Notes under the pieces: generated by a model | Seen by the model: only the letters and a program-made list of their open reading frames with translations | Told to the model about the DNA's origin: nothing | Databases searched by the model: none | DNA from: Pelagimonas phthalicica | Lineage (GTDB): Bacteria > Pseudomonadota > Alphaproteobacteria > Rhodobacterales > Rhodobacteraceae | Length of the DNA: 64,000 nt | Direction of reading: 5' to 3' | Assembly (NCBI RefSeq): GCF_004364805.1 | Contig: NZ_SOAP01000002.1 | Coordinates: forward strand, 310,001-374,000 | Shown: in pieces, positions 51,442 through 61,345 of the stretch | How positions within the stretch are numbered: position 1 is the stretch's first letter | How the letters are laid out: each line of letters begins with the position of its first letter | Translations under genes and position numbers: made by a program

Positions 51442-54234
51442 ATGAACCTGTCTGACCGTATCACCCGACTGCCGCGCCCCTATGACACTGACCACGCAGA
51501 TGAGGCCAAGTCCCTTGCGCCTTGGGCATCCGGCGATGTCTACAAACTGCTTCACGGCACATGCGGGTCCAGCCCCTATCTAAAGGGGCTCTTGGCCAAA
51601 GAGACGGATTGGCTGGAAGGCGCGATCGAACAGCCTGAGCAGGCCATGTCAGAGCTCTTTGCGAATCTACGCCAGGCTGACCCGGACGCGGTGGATGTGA
51701 CCCTGCGTCAGGCAAAACGGCGTGTCGCGCTGTTGATTGCGCTTTGTGATCTGTCCGGCGTCTGGACCTTGGAGGATGTGACCGGGGCTTTAACGGATTT
51801 CTCGGATCTGGCGGTTCAATTGGCGCTTGAGGCGGCCATCGCTAAGGAGGTTCGCCGCGGCAAACTACCGGGGCAGAGCGAAGATGACATTGCCACGGCG
51901 GGTGGCATGGTCTGCCTGGCTATGGGCAAGGGCGGCGCCCATGAGCTGAATTACAGCTCGGATATTGATCTGATCTGCCTCTTTGATGAGACCCGCTATG
52001 AGCGTGATGACTTCCATGCGGCGCGCACCTCATTGGTGCGGGCAACGCGCAAGATGGCGTCAACGCTGAGCGATTTGACCGGTGAGGGCTATGTGTTCCG
52101 CACCGACCTGCGCCTGCGTCCTGATCCGGCGGTGACCCCTGTTTGCATGGCGATGGAGGCGGCGGAACGCTATTACGAGAGCCTCGGGCGGACGTGGGAG
52201 CGTGCCGCCTATATCAAGGCGCGTCCGGCAGCGGGGGATATCCAGGCGGGTGAGCGGTTTTTGCACACGCTCAAACCTTTTGTCTGGCGTAAGCATCTGG
52301 ATTTCGCCGCCATTCAGGACGCCCATGACATGCGGTTGCGTATTCGCGAACATAAGGGCTTGGGTGGTCCGATCACCTTGCCGGGGCACAATATGAAGCT
52401 CGGTCGCGGTGGTATTCGTGAGATCGAGTTTTTCACCCAGACCCGACAATTGATCGCTGGGGGGCGCGACCCCGAGCTGCGTACGCGCCAAACCGTTCCC
52501 GGCTTGCAGGTTCTGGCGGCCAAGGGCTGGATCCCGCAAGACGCAGCAGATGTTTTGGCAGAGCATTATCGCGCCCATCGCGATATTGAGCACCGTATTC
52601 AAATGGTGAACGACGCTCAGACCCATGACTTGCCCAAATCGCCCGAAGGGTTCGAACGTCTTGCCTATCTGGCGGGCATGTCCGCCGGGGAATTGGAGCA
52701 GGACCTGACGCGCCGATTGACCGAGGTGCATGACGTGACCGAAGGGTTCTTTGCCCCGGATGCCGGGGCCAATACGAGCGAGTTTGACGAGGGCGAACAT
52801 GCCGAGATTTCGTCGCGCTGGTTGACTTATCCGTCGCTTCGTTCGGAACGGGCTGTCGAGATCTTCAAACGGTTGCGCCCCGAGATCCTGAACCGGTTGG
52901 GACAAGCAGCCAAGCCAGAAGAGGCGCTTTTGGCTTTTGATGGCTTTCTCAAGGGGTTACCGGCGGGTGTTCAACTGTTTTCTCTCTTCGAGGCCAATCC
53001 GCAACTGATTGATCTCTTGATTGATGTGGTCAGCACCTCGCCCGATCTGGCGCAATACCTGTCGCGCAATTCCAAGGTGTTTGATGCGGTGATTGGCGGC
53101 GATTTCTTTAGCCCCTGGCCGGGGCGATCTGCCTTGACGCAGGAATTGTCCACGCGTTTGCAGGAGGAACCGGATTACGAACGCCGCCTCGATCTGGCGC
53201 GACGCTGGGGTAAGGAATGGCATTTCCGCGTCGGGGTGCATTTGCTGCGCGGCTTGATGGAGGGCGAAGAGGCCGGGCGCGCCTATGCGGATCTGGCCGA
53301 GGCAACATTGGCGGCGACCTGGCCGGTGGTTCAGGAAGAATTCGCGCGTAAATACGGGCCTTGTCCGGGGCGCGGGGCCGTGGTTGTCGGCATGGGCTCG
53401 CTTGGCACCGGGCGCTTGCATGCGCATTCGGACCTCGATGTGATCGTTATCTATGACCCGGATGGGGTTGAGTTTTCAGATGGTAAACGCTCGCTCGCCA
53501 GCCGCACCTATTATGCGCGTCTGACACAGGCCCTGATCACCGCGATGACCGCGCCCATGGCCGAAGGGCGGCTATATGAGGTCGATATGCGATTGCGGCC
53601 TTCGGGCAATCAGGGACCGGTGGCAACCTCATGGGAATCTTTCCAGAATTACCAACGCGAAGAGGCCTGGACCTGGGAACATCTGGCCCTGACCCGAGCG
53701 CGTGTCGTGGCAGGCCCCGCTGACTTGGCGGCGGATGTGGAGGCGTTTCGTTTGGAAGTGTTGCGTGTCGCGCGTGATCGCGAGGCCATCCTGCAGGATG
53801 TCGGCGAAATGAGGGTGCGCATCGCCGCTGCCAAGGGCGAAGGCAATCTTTGGGGGGCCAAGATCGGCGCGGGGCGGATGCAGGATATTGAGCTGTTTTC
53901 TCAGGCGGCGACACTGGTGTCAGGGCAGGGGATCAGGCACACGCCGCGCGCGCTGCGCGTGACCGAATGGCTGAATGAAACCGACCGGCAATGGCTGATT
54001 GACAGCTATGCGCTGTTCTGGTCTCTGCAGATCGGCTCGAAACTGATCAGTCCCGAGGCGCTGGATCCCGAAACACTTGGCTCTGGTGGTTGTGCCTTCT
54101 TGACGAGACTGACCAACACGTCGGATATGGAGAGCCTGAAGTCGGAACTGACAGCGCGGTCGCGCCACGCGGCTGAGATCATCACCGCAGAAATCCCGCT
54201 ACGCGCGGAAAACGAAGAGGATGCCAAGCCATGA
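51442..54234 (+). CDS. glnE: Glutamine-synthetase adenylyltransferase / adenylyl-removing enzyme
   Basis: This 930-residue protein adenylylates or deadenylylates glutamine synthetase in response to PII. It contains two nucleotidyltransferase domains: N-terminal AMGKGGAHELNYSSDIDLIC near residue 160 (removing activity) and C-terminal GMGSLGTGRLHAHSDLDVIV near 650 (adenylylating activity). Helical domains follow each (GRGGIREIEFFTQTRQL; GKIGAGRMQDIELF-type). ATG 51442 is chosen, although the ribosome site is weak; GTG 51400 is in frame upstream. It overlaps the next small gene by 4 nt. Confidence 0.94.
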   Translation: MNLSDRITRLPRPYDTDHADEAKSLAPWASGDVYKLLHGTCGSSPYLKGLLAKETDWLEGAIEQPEQAMSELFANLRQADPDAVDVTLRQAKRRVALLIALCDLSGVWTLEDVTGALTDFSDLAVQLALEAAIAKEVRRGKLPGQSEDDIATAGGMVCLAMGKGGAHELNYSSDIDLICLFDETRYERDDFHAARTSLVRATRKMASTLSDLTGEGYVFRTDLRLRPDPAVTPVCMAMEAAERYYESLGRTWERAAYIKARPAAGDIQAGERFLHTLKPFVWRKHLDFAAIQDAHDMRLRIREHKGLGGPITLPGHNMKLGRGGIREIEFFTQTRQLIAGGRDPELRTRQTVPGLQVLAAKGWIPQDAADVLAEHYRAHRDIEHRIQMVNDAQTHDLPKSPEGFERLAYLAGMSAGELEQDLTRRLTEVHDVTEGFFAPDAGANTSEFDEGEHAEISSRWLTYPSLRSERAVEIFKRLRPEILNRLGQAAKPEEALLAFDGFLKGLPAGVQLFSLFEANPQLIDLLIDVVSTSPDLAQYLSRNSKVFDAVIGGDFFSPWPGRSALTQELSTRLQEEPDYERRLDLARRWGKEWHFRVGVHLLRGLMEGEEAGRAYADLAEATLAATWPVVQEEFARKYGPCPGRGAVVVGMGSLGTGRLHAHSDLDVIVIYDPDGVEFSDGKRSLASRTYYARLTQALITAMTAPMAEGRLYEVDMRLRPSGNQGPVATSWESFQNYQREEAWTWEHLALTRARVVAGPADLAADVEAFRLEVLRVARDREAILQDVGEMRVRIAAAKGEGNLWGAKIGAGRMQDIELFSQAATLVSGQGIRHTPRALRVTEWLNETDRQWLIDSYALFWSLQIGSKLISPEALDPETLGSGGCAFLTRLTNTSDMESLKSELTARSRHAAEIITAEIPLRAENEEDAKP

Positions 54235-54506
54235 AGGGTGACGCCATAGACCCCAAAGGGTTGATCGCAGATGCCTATAAAATCGAAGGGATCGGGGTCG
54301 AGGAATGTCGGACGATCTTTCTGGATTGGGCGCTCTCGGTGCCGGTTGATGTGGACACGACCACTCTGATTGGCACGCTGATGGCACGTCATGAAGCCGA
54401 TGCGCCAGATCATCCGATGACGGCTGTTTTGCGCGATGGCCTTACAAAAACCGCCGCACCAAAACGGCGCGGCGGTTTCATGCGGCATCGTCAGCCGCAA
54501 AGCTGA
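54231..54506 (+). CDS. Small hypothetical protein co-translated with glnE
   Basis: This 91-residue protein has its ATG overlapping the glnE stop (ATGA). Residues 5-65 look folded and helical (GLIADAYKIEGIGVEECRTI; FLDWALSVPVDVDTTTLIGT), followed by a basic tail (KTAAPKRRGGFMRHRQ). I do not recognise a family. The tail is encoded by a GC-rich hairpin that looks like a transcription terminator (54448-54478), so the last residues may be shaped by that RNA structure. A nitrogen-related role is suggested only by the glnE coupling. Confidence 0.65.
   Translation: MKGDAIDPKGLIADAYKIEGIGVEECRTIFLDWALSVPVDVDTTTLIGTLMARHEADAPDHPMTAVLRDGLTKTAAPKRRGGFMRHRQPQS
54448..54478 (+). terminator. Terminator-like hairpin inside the end of the glnE-coupled gene
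   Basis: A perfect 10-bp stem AAACCGCCGC / GCGGCGGTTT has an 11-nt loop, 28 bp before the stop codon. The plus-strand flank has only TTTC, so strength is moderate; on the minus strand it is followed by TTTTTG and could end eda transcription. Confidence 0.55.
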
Positions 54507-54514
54507 GCTGAGTT

Positions 54515-55162
54515 TTAACTGCGGGGCAGGGCGGCGGCTTCGGCCGCCAGCTTGGTGATACCGTCCCAATCACCGTCGATCATCATTTGCTTTGGGGCCA
54601 CCCAAGAGCCGCCACAGCACAGGGTGTTGGACAGGCTCAGGTAATCGGTGGCGTTCTTCATCGATACGCCGCCCGTTGGGCAAAAGCGCACCTGCGGCAG
54701 CGGAGCGCCGATGGCCTTGAGCGCTGGTGCGCCGCCATTGGCCTCGGCGGGAAAGAATTTCTGAACCGTATAGCCGCGCTCCAGCAGGCGCATGACCTCG
54801 GATGAGGTTGCAGCCCCGGGCAAGGTCGGCAAATCCGCCTGTTCGACCGCGTCCAGCAGGGTATCGGTTGCACCGGGCGACACACCGAACCTGGCACCTG
54901 CGTCTACAGCAGCCGAAACGTCTTTGGGGGTGAGCAATGTGCCTGCTCCAACCACGCCGCCCTCAACCGTGGCCATCTCGGCAATGACCTCAAGCGCGGC
55001 AGGGGTGCGCAATGTGACCTCAAGCACGGGCAAGCCGCCCTTGACCAGCGCCGTCGCCAAAGGTTTGGCATGGGCGGGATCTTCGACAACGATGACGGGA
55101 ATGATCGGAGCCATGAGGCAAAGCTTTTCATTGGCGATGCTGGCGTCTTGGGGCGTGATCAT
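54515..55162 (-). CDS. eda: 2-dehydro-3-deoxy-phosphogluconate (KDPG) aldolase
   Basis: This 215-residue class I aldolase cleaves KDPG to pyruvate and glyceraldehyde-3-phosphate in the Entner-Doudoroff pathway. The catalytic Glu is in GLPVLEVTLRTPAALEVI. The Schiff-base Lys is in YTVQKFFPAEANGG near residue 132. The phosphate site is RFCPTGGVSMKNATDYL. ATG 55162 has AAAGG at good spacing; TTG 55168 is the alternative. It lies 72 bp after edd on the same strand. The gap holds a CGCCGG/CCGGCG hairpin. Confidence 0.95.
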   Translation of the reverse strand: MITPQDASIANEKLCLMAPIIPVIVVEDPAHAKPLATALVKGGLPVLEVTLRTPAALEVIAEMATVEGGVVGAGTLLTPKDVSAAVDAGARFGVSPGATDTLLDAVEQADLPTLPGAATSSEVMRLLERGYTVQKFFPAEANGGAPALKAIGAPLPQVRFCPTGGVSMKNATDYLSLSNTLCCGGSWVAPKQMMIDGDWDGITKLAAEAAALPRS

Positions 55163-55234
55163 GTTCAAACCTTTTCATGTGACGCGCCGGTGGAGCCTCC
55201 GGCGGGGATATTTGGGCCAAGAAGAGACAGGGCG

Positions 55235-57052
55235 TTAGACAACAACGGCTGCGCCTTCGGAGGCGAGGCCAACGGAATTGCGGAAGGCGGCAAAGAGCTC
55301 GCGCCCGACACCGTGGCCATTGCCTGAAAGATCGGCAGTGGCAGCCTCGCGTGACAGAAAGCTGTCATCAAGGCAGGACAGCGTGCCATTGGCCGCGTCT
55401 AAACGCACCACATCACCATCGCGCAAATAGGCCAGCGGCCCACCATCGGCGGCTTCGGGGCTGACATGGATGGCAGCGGGCACTTTGCCAGAGGCACCGG
55501 ACATGCGGCCATCGGTGACCAAGGCGACTTTCAGGCCGCGGTCTTGCAACACGCTCAGGGTCGGGGTCAGGCTGTGCAGCTCAGGCATCCCGTTGGATTT
55601 CGGCCCTTGGAACCGCACGACAACGATGGTGTCCGAGGTGAATTCGCCCGCTTGAAAGGCTTTTTTGACGTCATGCTGGTCTTCGAAAATCCGAACAGGG
55701 GCTTCGATCACATGACGTTCCGGGGCAACGGCAGAGATCTTGATCACGCCTTTGCCCAGATTGCCCGCCAGTTGTTTCAGCCCGCCAGTGGGTTGGAACG
55801 CATCGCGAGCAGGGCGCAAGATCTTGTCATTCTGGGTCTCTTTCGCGCCCTCGACAAAGGTGATTGCATCGCCCTCAAGCTTGGGCTCCTGGGTGTAATG
55901 ATGCATACCTGATCCGGCGACCGTTTGCACATCCTGGTGCATAAGGCCGGCATCCAGCAACTCGCCGATCATGTATTGCAGACCGCCTGCGGCGTGGAAG
56001 TGGTTCACATCCGCCAAGCCGTTTGGATAGACCTTGGCCATCAGCGGGGTAACGGCAGAGATATCGTCGAAATCTTCCAAAGTCAGCGCGATGCCAGCGG
56101 CGCGGGCCATGGCGGGCAGGTGCAAAACCAGGTTGGTTGACCCCCCGGTGGCCATCAACCCGACCAGACCGTTTACAAAAGCTTTGGCATCCAGAATGTC
56201 GCAAACCGGGCGGTAATCATTGCCTAGCGCGGTGATCTCTGTCGCGCGTTTGGCAGCGGCCACGGTCAGCGCGTCACGCAGAGGAGTGTTGGGGTTCACA
56301 AAGGAACTGCCCGGCAGGTGCAGCCCCATGAACTCCATCAGCATCTGGTTGGTGTTGGCGGTGCCATAAAAGGTGCAGGTGCCAGGGGAATGGTATGAGG
56401 CCATTTCGGCCTTCATCAATTCCTCGCGCCCGACTTCGCCAGTTGCGAAGAGGTTGCGCACCCGGGCTTTTTCATCATTGGGAAGACCCGAGGGCATTGG
56501 ACCCGCGGGCAGGAAAAGCGCCGGGATATAGCCAAAAGTGGCGGCGGCGATCACAAGGCCGGGTACGATCTTGTCACAGACCCCCAAATAAACCGCCGCG
56601 TCAAAGGTGTTGTGCGACAGGCCAACACCGGCAGCCAAAGCGATGACATCACGGGAAAACAGCGACAGCTCCATTCCGACCTGCCCTTGGGTGACGCCAT
56701 CACACATGGCAGGCACGCCCCCTGCGACCTGCGCGGTGGCCCCAACCGAGCGAATGGCCTCGCGGATCAGGGCGGGATAACGCTCATAGGGTTGGTGCGC
56801 GGACAGCATGTCATTATAGGCGGTCACAATGCCCAGATTGGGCGCGCGCCCCTGTGCCAGCGCGTCCTGATCCTGACCCATGGCCGCATAGGCATGGGCC
56901 TGGTTGCCACAAGTCAGATGGGCGCGGCGCGGGCCTTCTTCGGCGGCTTGACGCATGCGATCAAGGTAGGTGGCGCGCAGCTCTTTTGAGCGCTCTTCGA
57001 TCCGAGCGGTGACCCGGGCAATGGTGTCATTGAGTGGCGAGGTGCTGGGCAT
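55235..57052 (-). CDS. edd: Phosphogluconate dehydratase
   Basis: This 605-residue iron-sulfur dehydratase makes KDPG from 6-phosphogluconate, feeding eda. Family motifs include [15 protein letters not shown] (a cluster Cys), [20 protein letters not shown] (second Cys), [20 protein letters not shown] (third Cys), [19 protein letters not shown] and [20 protein letters not shown]. The length is typical for Edd as opposed to IlvD. A LacI-type palindrome lies 44 bp upstream. Confidence 0.95.
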   Translation of the reverse strand: MPSTSPLNDTIARVTARIEERSKELRATYLDRMRQAAEEGPRRAHLTCGNQAHAYAAMGQDQDALAQGRAPNLGIVTAYNDMLSAHQPYERYPALIREAIRSVGATAQVAGGVPAMCDGVTQGQVGMELSLFSRDVIALAAGVGLSHNTFDAAVYLGVCDKIVPGLVIAAATFGYIPALFLPAGPMPSGLPNDEKARVRNLFATGEVGREELMKAEMASYHSPGTCTFYGTANTNQMLMEFMGLHLPGSSFVNPNTPLRDALTVAAAKRATEITALGNDYRPVCDILDAKAFVNGLVGLMATGGSTNLVLHLPAMARAAGIALTLEDFDDISAVTPLMAKVYPNGLADVNHFHAAGGLQYMIGELLDAGLMHQDVQTVAGSGMHHYTQEPKLEGDAITFVEGAKETQNDKILRPARDAFQPTGGLKQLAGNLGKGVIKISAVAPERHVIEAPVRIFEDQHDVKKAFQAGEFTSDTIVVVRFQGPKSNGMPELHSLTPTLSVLQDRGLKVALVTDGRMSGASGKVPAAIHVSPEAADGGPLAYLRDGDVVRLDAANGTLSCLDDSFLSREAATADLSGNGHGVGRELFAAFRNSVGLASEGAAVVV

Positions 57053-57095
57053 GACTGTGATCCATCCTGATGCGCTTGTGTGCGGGTCTATTTCG

Positions 57096-57107
57096 GTTAG
57101 CGCTAAC
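57096..57107. promoter_or_regulatory. LacI-family operator upstream of edd
   Basis: GTTAGCGCTAAC is a perfect 12-bp palindrome with the central CG step typical of LacI/GalR-family operators. It lies 44 bp before the edd start in the 301-bp divergent region with the lipoprotein gene; nothing else is recognised there. The repressor gene is not in the window. Confidence 0.6.
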
Positions 57108-57353
57108 AGTAAAGCCGATTTTCGGCGTTAATCGTAGGAAATCTTAGGTATTTTCGTGGCTATTCGTGTGGGGCGCGCCCATTTTCTTTTTGGCGCGAAA
57201 TTATTCGAAGTTGCGCAAAAATGGCCGTATTCCGTCAATTTGTCTCAAACTTGCCCAAGTTCAGCCCGATTCGACTGAAAAGTTAACAAACAATGAAAAC
57301 CGCCAAAGAGCGGACCGCCGGAGAGGCCCGGCAGAGCAAGAGAGAGCAAAAAG

Positions 57354-58067
57354 ATGACACTGATCCGTATCACAGCCGCCGTTCTGATGTTGGCCGGAGT
57401 GTCGGCCTGTGGCAATTCGCAGTTCGCCAGCCGCAACGTGCCTTTTGAAACATTGCCTGCCGCCCAGACCGGGCTGCCAACGGGCCAACCGGAAGGTTAC
57501 CGCGCTTTGCCGGTGGTTGCTGCGCAGCCGGATCTGCCGCAGCGTCCGACCGCCACAGCACGCTATAACATCGTGAATTATGCGATCACTGTGCCCGAAG
57601 AACTGTCGGTTTCCGAAGCGAACCTCTACTATCCTGTGGCAGACATCGTCTGGCGCGGTGATGCCATAGGTGACCGCAAGGATCAGGTTGGCTATATCTT
57701 TCAAGAAGGGCTGAACCGTGCGCGTCGCAGCGTTTCGAACGGGCAGGCGGTCAAGGCTGAGATCACCGTGCGCCGCTTCCATTCGATCACGGAAAAAACC
57801 CGCTATACCGTTGGCGGTGTCCATTCCATCAACTTTGACCTTGTTCTGCGCGATGCACAAACCGGGGCTGTGCTGCTGGAACGTCCGGTCAAGGCTGACC
57901 TCAAGGCCTTTGGTGGTCGCCGTGCGATCAACGCCGATCGTCAGGGCTTGACCATGAAGGAACGCATCCACCGTCATCTTGAGCGGGTCATCCGCGCCGA
58001 GCTGACGCTTGCCAATGGGTGGGCGGATCAAGGTGAACGTCTGGCAAAAGGTGTGGATCAGATCTGA
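57354..58067 (+). CDS. DUF6778-type lipoprotein
   Basis: This 237-residue protein starts at ATG 57354. The lipoprotein signal is IRITAAVLMLAGVSAC with lipidated Cys near 19. The mature part has a proline-rich linker (TGLPTGQPEGYRALPVVAAQ), then a folded domain (YNIVNYAITVPEELSVSEAN; TYTVGGVHSINFDLVLRDAQ-like strands). Assignment to the DUF6778 family is from memory and moderately sure. The role in the envelope is unknown. Confidence 0.75.
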   Translation: MTLIRITAAVLMLAGVSACGNSQFASRNVPFETLPAAQTGLPTGQPEGYRALPVVAAQPDLPQRPTATARYNIVNYAITVPEELSVSEANLYYPVADIVWRGDAIGDRKDQVGYIFQEGLNRARRSVSNGQAVKAEITVRRFHSITEKTRYTVGGVHSINFDLVLRDAQTGAVLLERPVKADLKAFGGRRAINADRQGLTMKERIHRHLERVIRAELTLANGWADQGERLAKGVDQI

Positions 58068-58108
58068 TCCTGCTTTTCACCACAGCAAAACAAGGCTAAG
58101 GCGGGGGC

Positions 58109-59323
58109 ATGACAGCCCCCGTTTCCGCATCTGATCGCCCCGATTCCCTGCCTGTACTGCGTCTCAAGCCCAAGGCCAATGCCCGTGCCATCCGGCGAGG
58201 TGCGCCATGGGTGTTTGAAAATGAACTGGTGATGGACCGCCGCAGCCGCAAAATCGAACCGGGCAGCTTTGCGGTTTTGGAAGACAATGATCGTCAGGCC
58301 ATTGGCGTTGTTGCGGTCAATCCAAACTCCAAGATCGTCGCGCGCATGTTGGATCGCAATCCTTTGGCGGTGATTGACCGCGATTGGTTGTTTGACAAGC
58401 TGACCAAGGCGGTGTCGATGCGCGACCGTCTTTATGATGCGCCGTTTTACCGGTTGATCCATGCCGAGGGCGATGGTTTGCCGGGGGTGGTGATTGACCG
58501 TTTTGGCGATACCGCCGTGATCCAGCCCAATGCCGCCTGGGCCGACCGGGTGATTGACGATATGGCTTCGGCGCTGATGGCGGCGACGGGCGTGGCCAAT
58601 GTGCTCAAAAATGCCTCGGGTCGGGGCAGGGCGTTGGAAGGGTTGGATGACCAGAATGCGGTGCTGATAGGCTCAGCCCCTGAGGCTCCTCTTCCTGTCC
58701 AAATGAATGGCGCGACCTATATGGCCGACCTGACCGGCGGCCAGAAAACCGGGCTGTTCTTTGACCAGCGCGAAAATCATGGCTTTGCGGCGCGTTTGGC
58801 CTATGAGGCCAGCGTGTTGGATGTGTTTTCCCATGTCGGTGGCTTCGCTCTTGCAGCACTGGCAGGCGGGGCGAAATCGGCTATGGCGGTGGATGGATCG
58901 GCTCCGGCTTTGGAACTGGCGGCGCAAGGGGCTGCCCAAATGGGCAAGGTGCTGGATACGCGTCAGGGCGATGCCTTTGACGTCATGACGGATCTTGCTG
59001 CTAAGGGGCGCAAATTTGACGTAGTGATCTGTGATCCGCCCGCCTTTGCACCGAACAAACCCGCGTTGGACAAGGGGCTGCGCGCCTATGAACGGGTTGC
59101 CCGTTTGGCGACAGCCCTGGTCAAGGAAGACGGCTATCTCGTCTTGTGTTCCTGTTCCCACGCCGCGGATGTCACCGCCTTTACCGGTGCCTGCCTGCGC
59201 GGGATTGGACGGGCCGGGCGGCGCGCGCAACTTTTGCATACGGGTTATGCCGGGCCGGATCATCCGCTTTTGCCGCAACTGGCCGAAAGCGGCTATCTCA
59301 AGGCGCTGTTTTTCCGGTTGTAA
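58109..59323 (+). CDS. rlmI: Class I SAM-dependent rRNA methyltransferase (RlmI-like)
   Basis: This 404-residue protein has an N-terminal PUA-like domain (NARAIRRGAPWVFENELV) and a C-terminal Rossmann methyltransferase: motif I VLDVFSHVGGFALAALAGGA near residue 230, motif IV VVICDPPAFAPNKPALDKG near 307, and catalytic Cys in GYLVLCSCSHAAD near 350. RlmI makes m5C1962 in E. coli 23S rRNA. The exact site here is inferred from the family. The PIN gene follows by 9 bp. Confidence 0.88.
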   Translation: MTAPVSASDRPDSLPVLRLKPKANARAIRRGAPWVFENELVMDRRSRKIEPGSFAVLEDNDRQAIGVVAVNPNSKIVARMLDRNPLAVIDRDWLFDKLTKAVSMRDRLYDAPFYRLIHAEGDGLPGVVIDRFGDTAVIQPNAAWADRVIDDMASALMAATGVANVLKNASGRGRALEGLDDQNAVLIGSAPEAPLPVQMNGATYMADLTGGQKTGLFFDQRENHGFAARLAYEASVLDVFSHVGGFALAALAGGAKSAMAVDGSAPALELAAQGAAQMGKVLDTRQGDAFDVMTDLAAKGRKFDVVICDPPAFAPNKPALDKGLRAYERVARLATALVKEDGYLVLCSCSHAADVTAFTGACLRGIGRAGRRAQLLHTGYAGPDHPLLPQLAESGYLKALFFRL

Positions 59324-59332
59324 GGGGCGGTT

Positions 59333-59872
59333 GTGAAGGTTCTGCTGGATACCTGCGTGCTGTTTCCCACCGTGATGCGCGAAGTGTTGTTGGGGGCAGC
59401 CGGGCAGGGCCTGTTCATGCCGCTTTGGTCAGACCGTATTCTTGAGGAATGGGCCCGCGCGGCCCGTAAACTCGGGCCGGAAGGCGAGGCGCAGGCGCGC
59501 AGCGAAATCACCATGCTTGCGGTGCATTGGCCCAAAGCATCGGTGACATGGAAACCATCTCTGGAGGATCGACTGTATCTGCCAGATCCGAATGACACCC
59601 ATGTTCTGGCCGCCGCCATCGCCGGGTCGGCGGATATGATTGTGACAGTCAACGCCAAGGATTTCCCGCGCAATATCCTCGCCGAAGAGGGTGTTGCGCG
59701 TTCTGATCCCGATGCCTTCCTGTTCGGCCTGTGGCAGGCCAACCCTGAGGCGCTCCAACATGTTGCAGACCGTGTTCTGGCCCAGGCGCGCGCCCTATCC
59801 GGTGAGGATTGGCACATGCGCCCCTTGCTGAAAAAGGCCCGGCTGCCGCGTCTCGCCAAAGCGGTTTCCTGA
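59333..59872 (+). CDS. PIN-domain protein (RSP_2648-type)
   Basis: This 179-residue protein starts at GTG 59333. PIN nuclease acidic residues are visible: D in KVLLDTCVLFPTVMRE, E in ILEEWARAARKLG, and D in YLPDPNDTHVLAAAIAGSAD with VTVNAKDFP. It is longer than VapC toxins, and no antitoxin gene is adjacent. It matches a solitary PIN family known in Rhodobacter relatives. It is probably transcribed with the rRNA methyltransferase, so a role in RNA processing is plausible. Confidence 0.82.
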   Translation: MKVLLDTCVLFPTVMREVLLGAAGQGLFMPLWSDRILEEWARAARKLGPEGEAQARSEITMLAVHWPKASVTWKPSLEDRLYLPDPNDTHVLAAAIAGSADMIVTVNAKDFPRNILAEEGVARSDPDAFLFGLWQANPEALQHVADRVLAQARALSGEDWHMRPLLKKARLPRLAKAVS

Positions 59873-59963
59873 CATTCGCTCACATTTGCGCAAGGCAGGT
59901 GTAACGCTACTGGTCCGCCGGTGTCTCTGCTGCTAGCGCAGAGGGATCGACAGGAGAAACGCA

Positions 59964-61334
59964 ATGCAAACCATTCTGCTGGTTGCCATTTTTGGTGCCA
60001 TTCTAGTGCTTAGCCTGGCCGTTGCCCCACGCCGGGCCTCGGTTGAGGGATTTTTCGGCGGGCTTGGGGCGACAGGGCAAAGTCCGGGTCTTTGGACATT
60101 GGTGCTGAGCCAGGTCACCACCTGGATCTTTGCCCGCTCTCTGATGAACTCTGCCATTCTGGGCTATTTCTATGGCATCGCCGGTACCCTGGCCTATGCG
60201 GCCTATTACGGGTCGTTTTTAACCGGAGCCTATGTGGTTGGCCAGTTGCGCCGCAATGGGGCGATGAGTGTGCAGGATTGGCTGGGCGCAAGGTTCGGTC
60301 AAACCGGGAATGCCGCCTATAATCTGGTGATTGGCCTGCGCCTTTTGTCCGAAGTGTTTGCGAACCTCATCGTTGTCGGCCTGATCTTTAACGCAGTCTC
60401 CGACGGTTCGGGAACTGTGGCTGTCTTGGTCGTGGCGGTTTTGGCGCTGGCCTATTCCGCCTGGGGCGGCTTGTCGGCAGCTTTGCGCACCGATGTTTTG
60501 CAGATGTCGCTGTTTCTGGTGATCTTTGCGGTGGCCTTTGTCGCCCTGATCCTGAACCCGTCCTTTTCATTCTCTGCGGTCGTGACCGCTCCGGGCAATT
60601 CCGGCGGCTATCTGGGGTGGGTCTTGATGGCTGTCGCAGCGCTGCAAGTGTTCTCCTACCCGGTGCATGATCCGGTGATGATGGATCGCGGTTTTCTCGC
60701 CGATGAAAAAACCACGCGGGCCTCGTTTATCCATGCCTTCTGGATTTCGGCGCTTTGCATTATCGGATTCGGCTTTTTCGGCATTCAGGCCAGCCTGCAA
60801 GGTTCTGAATACGAAGGACAATTGCTGGGCACATGGGCGCAGATGTTCCCGCCCTTCATCTTTATTGCCTTGCTGCTATCTCTGCTGGTTTCGGCGCTGT
60901 CGACCTTGGATTCGGCTCTGAGCTCAGCGGCCCGCCTGGTGGTCGAAGAGCTCAAGCTTGCGCCGCGCAGTTTGAACGGGGGCCGCGCCGCCATGGTGGT
61001 CTTTACACTCGCGGGTACAGCACTGACCCTGTGGGGCAATCAGACCCTTTTTGACGCCGTCGCGGTCAGCGGCACTGCATCCATGTTCCTGACACCGGTC
61101 CTGATCGTCGGGCTTGTTCTGGGGCGTCAGGTTACGCTCTGGGCTTATCTGGTGGCGTGGTTTGCCGCCATGGCCGGGGCCTTTGCCTATTTTGCCCGAT
61201 CTTGGCCCTCGGTCGCGGCGGTCCTGCCCGAGGGGCATAAATACGAACAGCTCTTTGTGATCTGTGTTGTCGTGCTGGTGGTTGGCTTTGTCGCAGTGAT
61301 CCTGGGCAGTCGCAGGGTTGCGAGCCCGCAGTAA
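59964..61334 (+). CDS. Sodium:solute symporter family (SSS) protein
   Basis: This 456-residue membrane protein starts at ATG 59964 behind GACAGGAG. About 12 transmembrane helices are visible, starting QTILLVAIFGAILVLSLAVA. SSS-type features include SVQDWLGARFGQTGNAAYNL, AYSAWGGLSAALRTDVLQMS near residue 152 (the conserved GG.....TD...), and LLVSALSTLDSALSSAARLV near 312, the sodium-site helix. The solute is unknown. The gene is a separate unit from the ABC ATPase that follows. Confidence 0.88.
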   Translation: MQTILLVAIFGAILVLSLAVAPRRASVEGFFGGLGATGQSPGLWTLVLSQVTTWIFARSLMNSAILGYFYGIAGTLAYAAYYGSFLTGAYVVGQLRRNGAMSVQDWLGARFGQTGNAAYNLVIGLRLLSEVFANLIVVGLIFNAVSDGSGTVAVLVVAVLALAYSAWGGLSAALRTDVLQMSLFLVIFAVAFVALILNPSFSFSAVVTAPGNSGGYLGWVLMAVAALQVFSYPVHDPVMMDRGFLADEKTTRASFIHAFWISALCIIGFGFFGIQASLQGSEYEGQLLGTWAQMFPPFIFIALLLSLLVSALSTLDSALSSAARLVVEELKLAPRSLNGGRAAMVVFTLAGTALTLWGNQTLFDAVAVSGTASMFLTPVLIVGLVLGRQVTLWAYLVAWFAAMAGAFAYFARSWPSVAAVLPEGHKYEQLFVICVVVLVVGFVAVILGSRRVASPQ

Positions 61335-61345
61335 GACTGGTACCT

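Noticed and set aside
59333-59872. VapC toxin of a toxin-antitoxin pair
   Set aside because: The PIN protein is longer than VapC and no small antitoxin gene precedes it; it follows an rRNA methyltransferase gene directly.
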